Source: Ralstonia sp. UNC404CL21Col | GTDB lineage: Bacteria; Pseudomonadota; Gammaproteobacteria; Burkholderiales; Burkholderiaceae | Reading direction: 5' to 3' | Length of the DNA stretch: 64,000 nt | Assembly (NCBI RefSeq): GCF_000620465.1 | Contig: NZ_JIBE01000003.1 | Location: 1,240,001-1,304,000, forward strand | Shown: one piece after another, positions 17,495 to 26,298 of the stretch | How the letters are laid out: each line of letters opens with the position of its first letter | Position numbering within the stretch: the first letter of the stretch is position 1 | Notes under the pieces: model-generated | The model's database searches: none | What the model was told of the DNA's origin: nothing | Seen by the model: the letters and a program-made list of their open reading frames with translations, nothing else | Made by a program: the position numbers and the translations under genes

Positions 17495-18316
17495 ATGCAA
17501 ACGATTACCACCCAAGACGGTACGCGCATCTTTTACAAGGACTGGGGCAGCGGCAAGCCCGTCGTCTTCTCGCACGGCTGGCCGCTCAATGCCGACGCGT
17601 GGGACGCACAGATGCTGTTCCTCGTGCAGAAGGGCTTTCGTGTCATCGCGCATGACCGGCGCGGCCACGGCCGCTCCGACCAGCCGTCGCAGGGTAACGA
17701 CATGGACACCTATGCCGACGACCTGGCAGCGCTGCTCGACGCGCTCGACATCCAGGGCGCCACGCTGGTCGGCCATTCCACCGGCGGCGGCGAAGTCGCA
17801 CACTACATCGGCCGCCACGGCACCAAGCGCGTGGCCCGGGCGGTGCTGATCGGCGCGGTGCCGCCCATCATGCTGAAGACGGCAGCCAACCCGAACGGCT
17901 TGCCGATGGACGTGTTCGACGGCATCCGCAAGGGCGTGTCCGAGAACCGCTCGCAGTTCTACCGCGATCTCGCGACGCCGTTCTTCGGCTTCAACCGGCC
18001 GGGCGCGAAGGTCTCGCAGGGCACCATCGACGCCTTCTGGGCGCAGGGCATGACCGGCGGCATTCACGGCCAGTATCTGTGCATCAAGGAATTCTCGGAG
18101 GTCGACTACACCGAAGACCTGAAGAAGATCGACGTGCCGGTGCTGTTCCTGCATGGCGACGACGACCAGATCGTGCCGATCGACAATTCGGCCAAGCTGG
18201 GCGTGGAACTGGTGAAGAACGGGACGCTGAAGGTCTATCCGGGCGGCTCGCACGGCATGTGCGTGACCGAGGCGGACAAGGTCAACGCGGACCTGCTGGC
18301 CTTCCTCAGCACCTGA
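17495..18316 (+). CDS. Alpha/beta hydrolase, cofactor-free haloperoxidase type
   Basis: A 273-residue alpha/beta hydrolase very like non-heme chloroperoxidases and arylesterases. The oxyanion region is [12 protein letters not shown], the nucleophile Ser is in [19 protein letters not shown], and the acid and base are in [13 protein letters not shown] and [17 protein letters not shown]. The physiological reaction is probably ester, lactone or perester hydrolysis rather than halogenation. It lies between the isochorismatase and XapX genes in the same orientation, with its own hairpin-bordered leader. Confidence 0.92.
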   Translation: MQTITTQDGTRIFYKDWGSGKPVVFSHGWPLNADAWDAQMLFLVQKGFRVIAHDRRGHGRSDQPSQGNDMDTYADDLAALLDALDIQGATLVGHSTGGGEVAHYIGRHGTKRVARAVLIGAVPPIMLKTAANPNGLPMDVFDGIRKGVSENRSQFYRDLATPFFGFNRPGAKVSQGTIDAFWAQGMTGGIHGQYLCIKEFSEVDYTEDLKKIDVPVLFLHGDDDQIVPIDNSAKLGVELVKNGTLKVYPGGSHGMCVTEADKVNADLLAFLST

Positions 18317-18323
18317 TCGGCAC

Positions 18324-18350
18324 GGGCGGCGCCGTTTGCGCGCGCCGCCC
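18324..18350 (+). terminator. GC hairpin after hydrolase gene, weak terminator
   Basis: GGGCGGCGC (18324-18332) pairs with GCGCCGCCC (18342-18350) eight bases past the hydrolase stop. The following bases CTTGG hold almost no U-run, so this is probably a pause or mRNA-end stabiliser with read-through into XapX rather than a full stop. Confidence 0.4.
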
Positions 18351-18373
18351 CTTGGCATCCTGGAGCCCTCCTC

Positions 18374-18694
18374 GTGAAGCCCTACCTCATCTCCATTGCC
18401 GTCGGCATGCTGGTTGGCGTCATCTATGCACTGCTGCACGTCCGCTCACCGGCGCCACCGGCGATCGCGCTGGTCGGGCTGCTCGGCATGCTGATCGGCG
18501 AACAGATCGTGCCGGCCGCGCAGCGCCTGCTGGCCGGCGAGCCGATCACCATGGCGTGGTTCCGCCACGAATGCGTACCGAAGATCACGGGTGCGCCGCC
18601 TCAAGTGCCCAGCCAAGCGCCGCCCCAGGCGTCACCCACGGACCTGGCCGCCACCGGCGAATCCGGCAGCACCGCGCCGCGCAATCCAAGCTGA
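18374..18694 (+). CDS. XapX-domain small membrane protein
   Basis: A 106-residue protein with two hydrophobic segments, PYLISIAVGMLVGVIYALL and PAIALVGLLGMLIGEQIVP, matching the XapX domain. An acidic and proline-rich soluble tail follows from about residue 70. XapX proteins are uncharacterised inner-membrane proteins often found beside hydrolases and DoxX proteins, as here. The stop lies four bases before the DoxX start, indicating one transcript. Confidence 0.85.
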   Translation: MKPYLISIAVGMLVGVIYALLHVRSPAPPAIALVGLLGMLIGEQIVPAAQRLLAGEPITMAWFRHECVPKITGAPPQVPSQAPPQASPTDLAATGESGSTAPRNPS

Positions 18695-18698
18695 TGCC

Positions 18699-19130
18699 AT
18701 GACACGCCTCTCGCTCGAACCCTCGCAAGCTGCCGCCCCCGCCGGCACCGCGGCGAATGTTGCCCCGCATGCCGGCCTGCTGTTCCTGCGCGTCACCGGC
18801 AGCGCCCTGCTGATCGCCGTGCATGGGCTGCCCAAGGTGCTGCACTACAGCCAGGAACTGACGCGCATTGAAGACCCATTCCACATGGGCGCCGCACCCA
18901 CGCTGCTGCTCGCCATCCTGTCGGAAACGCTGTGCCCGCTGTTGATTGCGCTTGGCGTGCTGACGCGCCTGGCGTGTCTGCCCATCATCGCCACGTTGCT
19001 CGTGGCCATGCTGGTGGTGCATCCGGACTGGTCGCTTGCCGATGGACAGTTCGGGTGGATGCTGCTGATCATCTTCACCACCGTCCTGATTGCCGGACCC
19101 GGACGCTTTTCGATTTTCCCCAAATACTGA
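18699..19130 (+). CDS. DoxX-family membrane protein
   Basis: A 143-residue four-helix membrane protein. The first helix holds LLFLRVTGSALLIAVHGLPKVL, typical of DoxX, followed by PTLLLAILSETLCPLLIALG, the segment around LPIIATLLVAMLVV and MLLIIFTTVLIAGPGRFSI. DoxX relatives are linked to thiosulfate oxidation, redox balance or quinone chemistry, with no general function. The ATG at 18699 follows the XapX stop by four bases; the amidohydrolase starts five bases after its stop. Confidence 0.88.
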   Translation: MTRLSLEPSQAAAPAGTAANVAPHAGLLFLRVTGSALLIAVHGLPKVLHYSQELTRIEDPFHMGAAPTLLLAILSETLCPLLIALGVLTRLACLPIIATLLVAMLVVHPDWSLADGQFGWMLLIIFTTVLIAGPGRFSIFPKY

Positions 19131-19134
19131 CGCA

Positions 19135-20973
19135 ATGACCGCCGACCTCATCCTGCACAACGGCCGCATCCACACGGTCGACCGCGAACGCCCCACCGCC
19201 AGCGCCGTTGCCGTGCGTGACGGCCGCTTCGTTGCCGTGGGCGACGATGCCACCGTGATGGCACAGCGTGGTGCCACGACTCAGGTCATCGACCTGCGCG
19301 GGCGCACCGTCATTCCGGGCCTGAACGATTCACACCTGCACTTGATCCGGGGCGGGCTGAACTACAACCTCGAGCTGCGCTGGGAAGGCGTGCCCTCGCT
19401 GGCCGACGCGATGCGCATGCTCAAGGAGCAGGCCGCGCGCACGCCGTCGCCGCAATGGGTGCGCGTGGTGGGCGGCTGGTCGGAATTCCAGTTTGCCGAG
19501 CGCCGCATGCCCACGCTCGAAGAGCTGAACCAGGCCGCGCCCGATACGCCCGTGTTCGTGCTGCACCTGTACGACCGCGCGCTGCTCAACCGCGCGGCGC
19601 TGCGCCAGGTCGGCTACACCAAGGACACGCCGAACCCGCCCGGCGGCGAGATCCAGCGGGACGCATCCGGCGAGCCCACCGGCATGCTGATCGCCAGGCC
19701 CAACGCGATGATCCTGTACGCGACGCTCGCCAAGGGGCCGAAGCTGCCGCCCGAATACCAGGTCAACTCCACGCGCCAGTTCATGCGCGAGCTGAACCGC
19801 CTGGGCGTGACGAGCGCCATCGACGCGGGCGGCGGCTTCCAGAACTACCCGGAAGACTACGAGGTCATCCGCGAGCTGTCGGCGCAGAACCAGCTCACCA
19901 TCCGCATCGCCTACAACCTCTTCACGCAGAAACCGAAAGAAGAGCTGGCGGATTTCAAGAACTGGACCGGCAGCGTGCAATACCGCCAGGGCGACGACTT
20001 CTTCCGCCACAACGGCGCGGGCGAGATGCTGGTCTTCTCCGCCGCTGATTTCGAAGACTTCCTGCAACCGCCCCCCGACCTGCCCGAGACGATGGAGCAG
20101 GAGCTGGAAACCGTGGTGCGCCACCTCGTCGCGCAGCGCTGGCCGTTCCGGCTGCACGCCACTTACGACGAATCGATCTCCCGCATGCTCGATGTGTTCG
20201 AGCGCGTGAACCGCGACATTCCCTTCAACGGCCTGCCGTGGTTCTTCGACCATGCGGAGACGATTTCGCCAAAGAACATCGAGCGCGTGCGCGCACTCGG
20301 GGGCGGCATCGCCATCCAGGACCGCATGGCCTTCCAGGGCGAATACTTTGTCGACCGCTACGGCGCAGCCGCTGCCGAACAGACGCCGCCCATCAAGCGC
20401 ATGCTGGCCGAAGGCGTGCCCGTGGGCGCCGGCACCGACGCCACGCGCGTGTCGAGCTACAACCCGTGGACGTCGCTGTACTGGCTGGCGAGCGGGCGCA
20501 CCGTGGGCGGCATGGCGCTGTATCCGGAAGGGCTGCCGCGCGAGGTGGCGCTCGAGCTGTACACGCACGGCAGCGCCTGGTTCTCGGCAGACCAGGGCAA
20601 CAAGGGGCAGATCAAGGTCGGGCAACTCGCTGATCTGGCGGCGTTGTCGGCGGATTTCTTCAGCGTGCCCGAGGCCGATATCAAGACCATCGAATCGGTG
20701 CTGACGGTGGTGGGCGGCCGCATCGTCTACGGCGCCGCGGAGTTTGCCGAATTCGGCCCGCCGCCGATTCCGGTGCTGCCGGAGTGGTCGCCCGTGGCGC
20801 GCGTGCCGGGGCACTGGCGGCCGGCTGCGCCCATGCAGCAGCAGGTGCATCAGTGCGTCGGTTCGTGTTCGGTGCACGGCCACGCTCACCAGAAAGCGCG
20901 CACGGCCAATGTGCCGACCACCGACTTCCGCGGCTTCTGGGGCGCCTTCGGGTGTTCGTGCTTTGCCTTCTGA
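19135..20973 (+). CDS. YtcJ-like amidohydrolase with Cys/His-rich tail
   Basis: A 612-residue metal-dependent hydrolase. The first metal ligands are in VIPGLNDSHLHLIRGG (near residue 65); later ligands are in FRLHATYDE, WFFDHAETI and VGAGTDATRVSSYNPW. It matches the YtcJ/amidohydrolase-3 group, which cleaves amide or carbamate bonds in diverse substrates. The C-terminal 60 residues are unusual, with HQCVGSCSVHGHAHQ and a final FGCSCFAF, and look like an added metal-binding tail. The start at 19135 is preferred because it follows the DoxX stop directly. Confidence 0.88.
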   Translation: MTADLILHNGRIHTVDRERPTASAVAVRDGRFVAVGDDATVMAQRGATTQVIDLRGRTVIPGLNDSHLHLIRGGLNYNLELRWEGVPSLADAMRMLKEQAARTPSPQWVRVVGGWSEFQFAERRMPTLEELNQAAPDTPVFVLHLYDRALLNRAALRQVGYTKDTPNPPGGEIQRDASGEPTGMLIARPNAMILYATLAKGPKLPPEYQVNSTRQFMRELNRLGVTSAIDAGGGFQNYPEDYEVIRELSAQNQLTIRIAYNLFTQKPKEELADFKNWTGSVQYRQGDDFFRHNGAGEMLVFSAADFEDFLQPPPDLPETMEQELETVVRHLVAQRWPFRLHATYDESISRMLDVFERVNRDIPFNGLPWFFDHAETISPKNIERVRALGGGIAIQDRMAFQGEYFVDRYGAAAAEQTPPIKRMLAEGVPVGAGTDATRVSSYNPWTSLYWLASGRTVGGMALYPEGLPREVALELYTHGSAWFSADQGNKGQIKVGQLADLAALSADFFSVPEADIKTIESVLTVVGGRIVYGAAEFAEFGPPPIPVLPEWSPVARVPGHWRPAAPMQQQVHQCVGSCSVHGHAHQKARTANVPTTDFRGFWGAFGCSCFAF

Positions 20974-21670
20974 AGCGGCGACGGCGGCAACGGCCGCACC
21001 GGCGTCAGCGCGTTTCCTGATCGCACAGGGAACGCTGCTGGCGTTCGTCGCGGGCTACGTGGATGTGGTCGGCTTTGCGGCGTTGTTCGGACTGTTCACC
21101 GCGCATGTCACCGGCAACTTCGTGATGATCGGCCTGGAACTGGCGGGCTCCGGCCAAGGCGTGCTCGCCAAGCTGCTGGCGCTGCCGATGTTCGTGGTGG
21201 CCGTGGCGGCGACCAAACTCGCCGTGACGGCGCTCGCGCGGCGCGGTGTGGCGCCGCTGCGCCCGCTGCTGCTTGTGCAGGCCGTTCTGCTGCTGGCCTT
21301 CATGGCGGCGGGCCTGCTGGCGCTGCCGATTCAGTCGCCCGATGCACCGGCCACCATCGTTGTCGGGCTGATCGGCGTCGCGGCGATGGGCGTGCAGAAC
21401 GCCAAGGCGCGCATCGTGCTGTCGGAACACGCCCCCACGACGATCATGACGGGCAACACCACGCAGATCGTGATCGACGTGGTGGAGCTGCTATCGCCAG
21501 GCGCTACGCAGAAGGACGTTGCGCGCACGCGGTTGCGCAAGATGGTGCCGCCGCTTGCCGGCTTTGCCATCGGGGCGGTGCTGGGGGCGCTCGCGTTTGC
21601 GACGCTATCGTTCTGGTGCGTGTTGCCGCCCGTGGGCATTCTCGTGGCCCTGGCGATCCTGCAACGCTAG
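20963..21670 (+). CDS. DUF1275 (YoaK-like) membrane protein
   Basis: A protein of about 235 residues with six predicted transmembrane helices. It starts SARFLIAQGTLLAFVAGYVDVVGF and includes the family marks FTAHVTGNFVMIGLEL and TTIMTGNTTQIVIDVVELL. Function is unknown; some relatives are called YoaK. The N-terminus is uncertain. No ATG or GTG lies in frame near the conserved region, so I use a TTG at 20963 that overlaps the amidohydrolase end by 11 bp. Translation coupled to the upstream gene would fit. Confidence 0.82.
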   Translation: MPSEAATAATAAPASARFLIAQGTLLAFVAGYVDVVGFAALFGLFTAHVTGNFVMIGLELAGSGQGVLAKLLALPMFVVAVAATKLAVTALARRGVAPLRPLLLVQAVLLLAFMAAGLLALPIQSPDAPATIVVGLIGVAAMGVQNAKARIVLSEHAPTTIMTGNTTQIVIDVVELLSPGATQKDVARTRLRKMVPPLAGFAIGAVLGALAFATLSFWCVLPPVGILVALAILQR

Positions 21671-21682
21671 GCCACCGCGCGG

Positions 21683-22405
21683 TCAGAGCTTGACGCGGCG
21701 GAAGAGCGTCGAGAAATCGATCGACTCCACCTGCCGGGGCTCCAGCTCCAGCGCAGCGATGTATTCACCCAGGTGTTCGCCCATCAGCCGCGCGGCACGC
21801 TCGCCCTCGCGGCGCTCCACCGCATCGAGAATGGCCAGGTGTTCGTCGTGGCCGCAGCTCGGCCGTGCGGGAGACTCATAAAGCCCGATCAGCAGCGAGG
21901 TGCGCGCCACCAGCGTGCGCAGCATCGCCGTGATGATGGGGTTGCCGTTGGCCTCGGCAAGCTGGATGTGGAAATCGCCCGACAGGCGGATCCACTCGCG
22001 CCAGTTGCCGGATTCCCGGCTGGCATGTTCTGCAGCGGCCAGCGCGCGCAATTCGGCGAGTTGCGCCGCGGTGGCGTGCTGGGCCAGTTCCCGCACCGAG
22101 CCGGTTTCCAGAATCAGCCGCGCCCCAAAGACCTGTCGCGCTTCCGCCGCGTCGTGCACGGCGATGGTCGCGCCGCGATTGGGCTGCAGTTCGACCACGC
22201 CCTCATGCGCCAGCTTGACCAGCACCCGGCGCAATGTCCCCCGCGTAATTCCAAAGGCCTTGCATAGCTGCGCCTCGACCAGGCGCGTGCCCGGCGGCAG
22301 CTTCTGCTCAAGGATCGCCTCGTACACCGCATCGGAAATGCGGGCGTCGATTTCGGCGTTGTTACGGCGGGGCTGGGAGATCGGAGGGGTCGTAGGCGCT
22401 GGCAT
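21683..22405 (-). CDS. GntR-family regulator, FCD subfamily
   Basis: A 240-residue regulator. The winged helix-turn-helix is at residues 20-85 (LPPGTRLVEAQLCKAFGITR, LVKLAHEGVVELQPNRGA). An all-helical FCD ligand-binding domain follows, with the usual acidic and His positions. It diverges from the porin gene. Two ATTGTGCACAA(T/C) palindromes lie in the gap between them and are the likely operators, giving autoregulation and control of the porin-transporter-racemase run. Ligand unknown; a substrate of the transporter is the obvious guess. Confidence 0.92.
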   Translation of the reverse strand: MPAPTTPPISQPRRNNAEIDARISDAVYEAILEQKLPPGTRLVEAQLCKAFGITRGTLRRVLVKLAHEGVVELQPNRGATIAVHDAAEARQVFGARLILETGSVRELAQHATAAQLAELRALAAAEHASRESGNWREWIRLSGDFHIQLAEANGNPIITAMLRTLVARTSLLIGLYESPARPSCGHDEHLAILDAVERREGERAARLMGEHLGEYIAALELEPRQVESIDFSTLFRRVKL

Positions 22406-22437
22406 CTCGCCATTCTAATCGAGCAAACCGCGCTTGG

Positions 22438-22449
22438 ATTGTGCACAAC
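22438..22449. promoter_or_regulatory. GntR/FCD-type operator, proximal copy
   Basis: ATTGTGCACAAC, one base from a perfect 12-bp palindrome, 33 bp upstream of the GntR start. It shares the 11-base core ATTGTGCACAA with the copy at 22583, which strongly implies one regulator binds both. The TnGTnnnACnA-like pattern fits the FCD class. Confidence 0.7.
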
Positions 22450-22582
22450 CCTGATGCCAATGCGGACGACCTTGGTGCGCCATTCTCAAGAAATCTCCCC
22501 GCCTCCCACGCGGTTTTGCACCAGAAGCATGCGAAAACCCGCGATTTTGCATGGCACGGTTACTGCATAGATGACATCCGTG

Positions 22583-22594
22583 ATTGTGCACAAT
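22583..22594. promoter_or_regulatory. GntR/FCD-type operator, distal copy
   Basis: ATTGTGCACAAT, a perfect 12-bp palindrome 86 bp before the porin start. With the copy at 22438 it brackets the divergent promoters at a centre-to-centre distance of 145 bp, which would allow looping between bound dimers. Confidence 0.72.
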
Positions 22595-22679
22595 CCAAAC
22601 GAAGCTTGTACTCAACATAGAACGCAATGCCAGGGGCGGCCACGCGGTCGCGCCAATTCATTTAGGGGGATCACCTGTC

Positions 22680-23747
22680 ATGAGCACCACCACCAAGCTG
22701 GGCGCTGCCGCCCTGGCATTCGGGCTGTCTGGCGTCGCTGCGGCGCAGTCGAGCGTGACGCTGTCGGGCGTCATCGATACCGGCGTGAGCTGGACCAACC
22801 ATGCCGGCAACGGCTCGCAAAGCCTGACCGGCGTGTCGGACAGCATTCTCGGTGTGTCCAACTTCGGCCTGAGCGGCAAGGAAGACCTCGGTGGCGGCCT
22901 GAAGGCGCTGTTCAACCTGCAGGCGGGTTTCAACCCGAGCAACGGGCGCATGTCGTCCAACGGGACGCTGTTCTCGCGCAATTCGTATGTCGGGCTGAGT
23001 TCGTCGTCGGGCACGCTCACGGCCGGCAAGCAATGGAACTTCAACGACGACTGGCTGGTGGGCAGCGTCTTCAAGGGCGGCTACAACTCGGGCTCAATCT
23101 TCAAGTTCAGCGAGTTCGACGCCGTCAGCGAGATCTACAACAACACGGTCAAGTACGTGTCGCCCGACCTGGGCGGCGCGCAGTTCGGCGCGATGTACGG
23201 CTTTGGCGAAGCCGCCGGCTCGATCTCGCAGGGTTCGCTGTTCAACCTGGCGGGGCGCTATAGCGCCGGCCCGCTGTACCTGGCCGCCAGCTACGACCAG
23301 GAGCGCGATGGCAGCGGCACCGGCTCGCTCTACAAGCTGATCACCGTGGGCGGCAGCTACACGCTTGGGGCGACCAAGCTGCGGCTGGGCGCGGCGCGCG
23401 CCGATGTGGGCGGCGCGGGCGCGTTCCAGTCGATTCCCAGCATGTCGGCGCGCAAGGCGTACGCGGTGGAAGGCGGCGTCGACTACGCCTTCACCACGGC
23501 CTTTACCGGCTCGGCCGATGTGCTGTACCGCCGTAACACGACGCTGTCGAACAGCTCGATGGTCTACCGGCTGCTGGGCCTCTACAGCCTGTCGAAGCGC
23601 ACCACGCTGGTGGCCAACGTGGCGTATCTGAAGAACTCGTCGAGCGCGACGGAAGCGCTGGTCAACACCACGTCGGGCGCCATCGGCGGCGGTGTGCCGG
23701 GCACGAGCCAGACCTCGGTGGCGCTGGGCGTGCGTCACACCTTCTGA
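22680..23747 (+). CDS. Gram-negative trimeric porin
   Basis: A 355-residue outer-membrane porin of the betaproteobacterial OmpC/Omp32 group. A signal peptide ends GVAAAQS; the mature start SSVTLSGVIDTGVSW and the early strand SNFGLSGKEDLGGGLKALFNLQ are diagnostic. The loop-3 region follows and the terminal strand ends VALGVRHTF with the required aromatic. The ATG at 22680 follows AGGGGGA at 22664-22670. It is first in a run with a complete ABC importer and so probably provides the outer-membrane path for the same solute. Confidence 0.93.
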   Translation: MSTTTKLGAAALAFGLSGVAAAQSSVTLSGVIDTGVSWTNHAGNGSQSLTGVSDSILGVSNFGLSGKEDLGGGLKALFNLQAGFNPSNGRMSSNGTLFSRNSYVGLSSSSGTLTAGKQWNFNDDWLVGSVFKGGYNSGSIFKFSEFDAVSEIYNNTVKYVSPDLGGAQFGAMYGFGEAAGSISQGSLFNLAGRYSAGPLYLAASYDQERDGSGTGSLYKLITVGGSYTLGATKLRLGAARADVGGAGAFQSIPSMSARKAYAVEGGVDYAFTTAFTGSADVLYRRNTTLSNSSMVYRLLGLYSLSKRTTLVANVAYLKNSSSATEALVNTTSGAIGGGVPGTSQTSVALGVRHTF

Positions 23748-23894
23748 CCCGCGCGAAGCCGGCCGCGCCGCCTGCCCCGGTATGTGGCGCGGCTGCCCGC
23801 AGATGCGGCCACACGCACCAGAACGACGCATGCCCGGCGCGCACGCCGCGAATTTGCCGCGCGCAGACAGGCACACCTATTGCACCAACCCGAC

Positions 23895-24953
23895 ATGACC
23901 CGCGCCCCCACCGCTCCCGCTGCCGTCGCTGCTCCCGCTGCCGACTCCCTCGAACTCGTTGCGCTGACCAAGCGTTACGCGCAAGACGCCGTGGCGGTCG
24001 ATGCCATCAACCTGCGCGTGCCCGCCGGCAGCTACTGCTGCCTGCTGGGCCCGTCGGGCTGCGGCAAATCGTCAACGCTGCGCATGATTGCCGGCCACGA
24101 GCATGTGAGCGACGGCGACATCCTGCTGGGCCACCGCAACATCACCAACCTGCCCGCGGCGTCGCGCGGCACGGCCATGATGTTCCAGAGCTACGCGCTG
24201 TTTCCGCATTTGAGCGCGCTCGACAACGTGGCCTTCAGCCTGAAGATGCGCGGCATCAACACACGCGAGCGCCGCCAACGCGCGCAGGCGTTGCTCGAAC
24301 GCGTGGCGATGGGCCACCTGGCGCAGCGCCGGCCGGGCGAGTTGTCGGGCGGCCAGCAGCAACGCGTGGCGCTGGCACGTGCGCTGATCATGGAGCCGCG
24401 CGTGCTGCTGCTGGACGAACCCCTCTCTGCGCTGGACCCGTTCCTGCGCACGCAGATGCGTGCCGAGCTGCGGCGCTGGCAGCAGGAGCTGGGGTTGACG
24501 TTCGTGCATGTCACGCACTCGCAGGAAGAAGCGATGGCGCTGGCCGACCAGATGGTGGTGATGAACCACGGCCGCATCGAACAGGCGGGCAGCCCGCGCG
24601 AGATCTACAACCAGCCGGCCAGCGCGTTTGTTGCGACCTTCATCGGCGGACACAACCTGCTGGAAGACGCGCATGGGCCCGTGGCGGTGCGCATCGATCG
24701 CATGGCCCTGCACGCCGATGAGGCCACCGCCGGGGACCGCCCCCGCCTGCACGGCCGCATCTGCGACATCGAATACCAGGGCACGCACGTGCTGGTGAGC
24801 GTGGAAGGCGTGGCGCTCTCGCCCTCGCAACGCGTAACGGTGAGCCTGCCCGAGACCGACGCCGCCATCGCGCGCTTGACGCTGCATCAACCCATCTGGG
24901 CTTCGTGGGATGCCGCGCAGGCGCACCGTCTGCCGGCCGGCTCCGCCGCCTGA
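23895..24953 (+). CDS. ABC transporter ATP-binding protein, PotA-like
   Basis: A 352-residue ATPase of a polyamine-type importer. Walker A is LLGPSGCGKSST (about residue 52), the signature LSGGQQQRVALARAL and Walker B VLLLDEPLSALDPF. A C-terminal TOBE-type domain (about 270-350, GRICDIEYQGTHVLVSVEG) supports the PotA/FbpC class. The start at 23895 gives MTRAPTAPAA. It lies between the porin and the binding protein, all in one orientation, so it is the energising subunit of this importer. Confidence 0.94.
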   Translation: MTRAPTAPAAVAAPAADSLELVALTKRYAQDAVAVDAINLRVPAGSYCCLLGPSGCGKSSTLRMIAGHEHVSDGDILLGHRNITNLPAASRGTAMMFQSYALFPHLSALDNVAFSLKMRGINTRERRQRAQALLERVAMGHLAQRRPGELSGGQQQRVALARALIMEPRVLLLDEPLSALDPFLRTQMRAELRRWQQELGLTFVHVTHSQEEAMALADQMVVMNHGRIEQAGSPREIYNQPASAFVATFIGGHNLLEDAHGPVAVRIDRMALHADEATAGDRPRLHGRICDIEYQGTHVLVSVEGVALSPSQRVTVSLPETDAAIARLTLHQPIWASWDAAQAHRLPAGSAA

Positions 24954-25030
24954 CACCCGAGACCCGACATTCCAATCCGCCGCCTGACGGCTTCAGGCGC
25001 TGCCTTCACCTTCACATCAGGGGTTGCAAC

Positions 25031-26296
25031 ATGTCTGACGATTCCAACGACTTCAAGGCCGGCCGCCGCACCGCACTCAAGGGCATGGCCGCCATCCTGG
25101 CCACCGGCGTCGTACCCGCGATCCACGCGCAAGAAAAGCTGACGCTGCGCTACCTCGGCACGGCGGTCAACCAGGACAAGCTGATCGCCGAAAAATTTGA
25201 AGCCGATACGGGCATCCGCGTGCAATACGTGGCCGTCACCACCGATGAGATCACCAAGCGCGCCGTGACCGCGCCGAGCAGCTTCGACCTGATCGACACG
25301 GAGTATTTCTCGCTCAAGAAGATCGTGCCGACCGGCAACCTGCTGGGCATCGACGCGCGGCGCATCAAGAACGCCGACAAGATCACGTCGCTGTTCACCA
25401 AAGGCGAGGTGGCCGGCAAGAAGGTGGGCGACCAGGGCACCGCGCCCAAGAAGGTCATGTACCTGCCGGGCGCCAATGCGACCACGTTCGCGACCTCGCC
25501 CACGCAGTTCATGACGCTGATCCCGACCGTGTACAACGCCGACACGCTGGGCATTCGCCCCGACCTCATCAAGCGCCCCATCAACTCATGGGCCGAGCTG
25601 CTGAACCCCGAGTTCAAGGGGCGCGCGTCGATCCTGAACATTCCGTCGATCGGCATCATGGACGCGGCGATGGTGGTGGAAGCCAAGGGCCTGCACAAGT
25701 ACGCCGACAAGGGCAACATGACCCGCGCCGAAATCGACCTGACCATCAAGACGCTGATCGAAGCCAAGAAGGCCGGCCAGTTCCGCGCGCTGTGGAAGGA
25801 CTTCAACGAAAGCGTGAACCTGATGTCCTCGGGCGAGGTGGTGATCCAGTCGATGTGGAGCCCGGCGGTGACGGCCGTGCGCAGCAAGGGCATCGACTGC
25901 ACGTTCCAGCCGCTGAAGGAAGGCTATCGCGCGTGGGCTGCCGGCTTTGGCATTCCGAAGACGGTGTCGGGCAAGAAGCTCGATGCGGCGTATGAATTCA
26001 TCAACTGGTTCCTCGACGGCTGGGCCGGTGCCTACCTGAATCGCCAGGGCTACTACAGCGCCGTGCTCGACACGGCCAAGGCCAAGATGGAGCCGTACGA
26101 GTGGGCCTACTGGATGGAAGGCAAGCCCGCCGCCAAGGACATCAAGAGCCCGCACGGCGATGTGCTTGCCAAGGCCGGCAGCGTGCGCGACGGCGGCAGC
26201 TACGAACAGCGCATGGGCGGCATCGCCTGCTGGAACGCGGTCATGGACGAGAACGAGTACATGGTCCGCAAGTGGAACGAGTTCGTCGCCGCCTGA
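25031..26296 (+). CDS. ABC transporter substrate-binding protein, Tat-exported
   Basis: A 421-residue periplasmic binding protein of the PotD/extracellular-solute-binding class. The N-terminus carries a twin-arginine signal, GRRTALKGMAAILATGVVPA, so it should be exported folded. The mature part begins QEKLTLRYLGTAVNQDKLIAE. Solute is unknown: the PotD likeness suggests a cationic or polar nitrogen compound, and the racemase-like gene at the end of the run suggests a hydantoin, ureide or amino acid derivative. Its permeases follow immediately. Confidence 0.92.
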   Translation: MSDDSNDFKAGRRTALKGMAAILATGVVPAIHAQEKLTLRYLGTAVNQDKLIAEKFEADTGIRVQYVAVTTDEITKRAVTAPSSFDLIDTEYFSLKKIVPTGNLLGIDARRIKNADKITSLFTKGEVAGKKVGDQGTAPKKVMYLPGANATTFATSPTQFMTLIPTVYNADTLGIRPDLIKRPINSWAELLNPEFKGRASILNIPSIGIMDAAMVVEAKGLHKYADKGNMTRAEIDLTIKTLIEAKKAGQFRALWKDFNESVNLMSSGEVVIQSMWSPAVTAVRSKGIDCTFQPLKEGYRAWAAGFGIPKTVSGKKLDAAYEFINWFLDGWAGAYLNRQGYYSAVLDTAKAKMEPYEWAYWMEGKPAAKDIKSPHGDVLAKAGSVRDGGSYEQRMGGIACWNAVMDENEYMVRKWNEFVAA

Positions 26297-26298
26297 TC

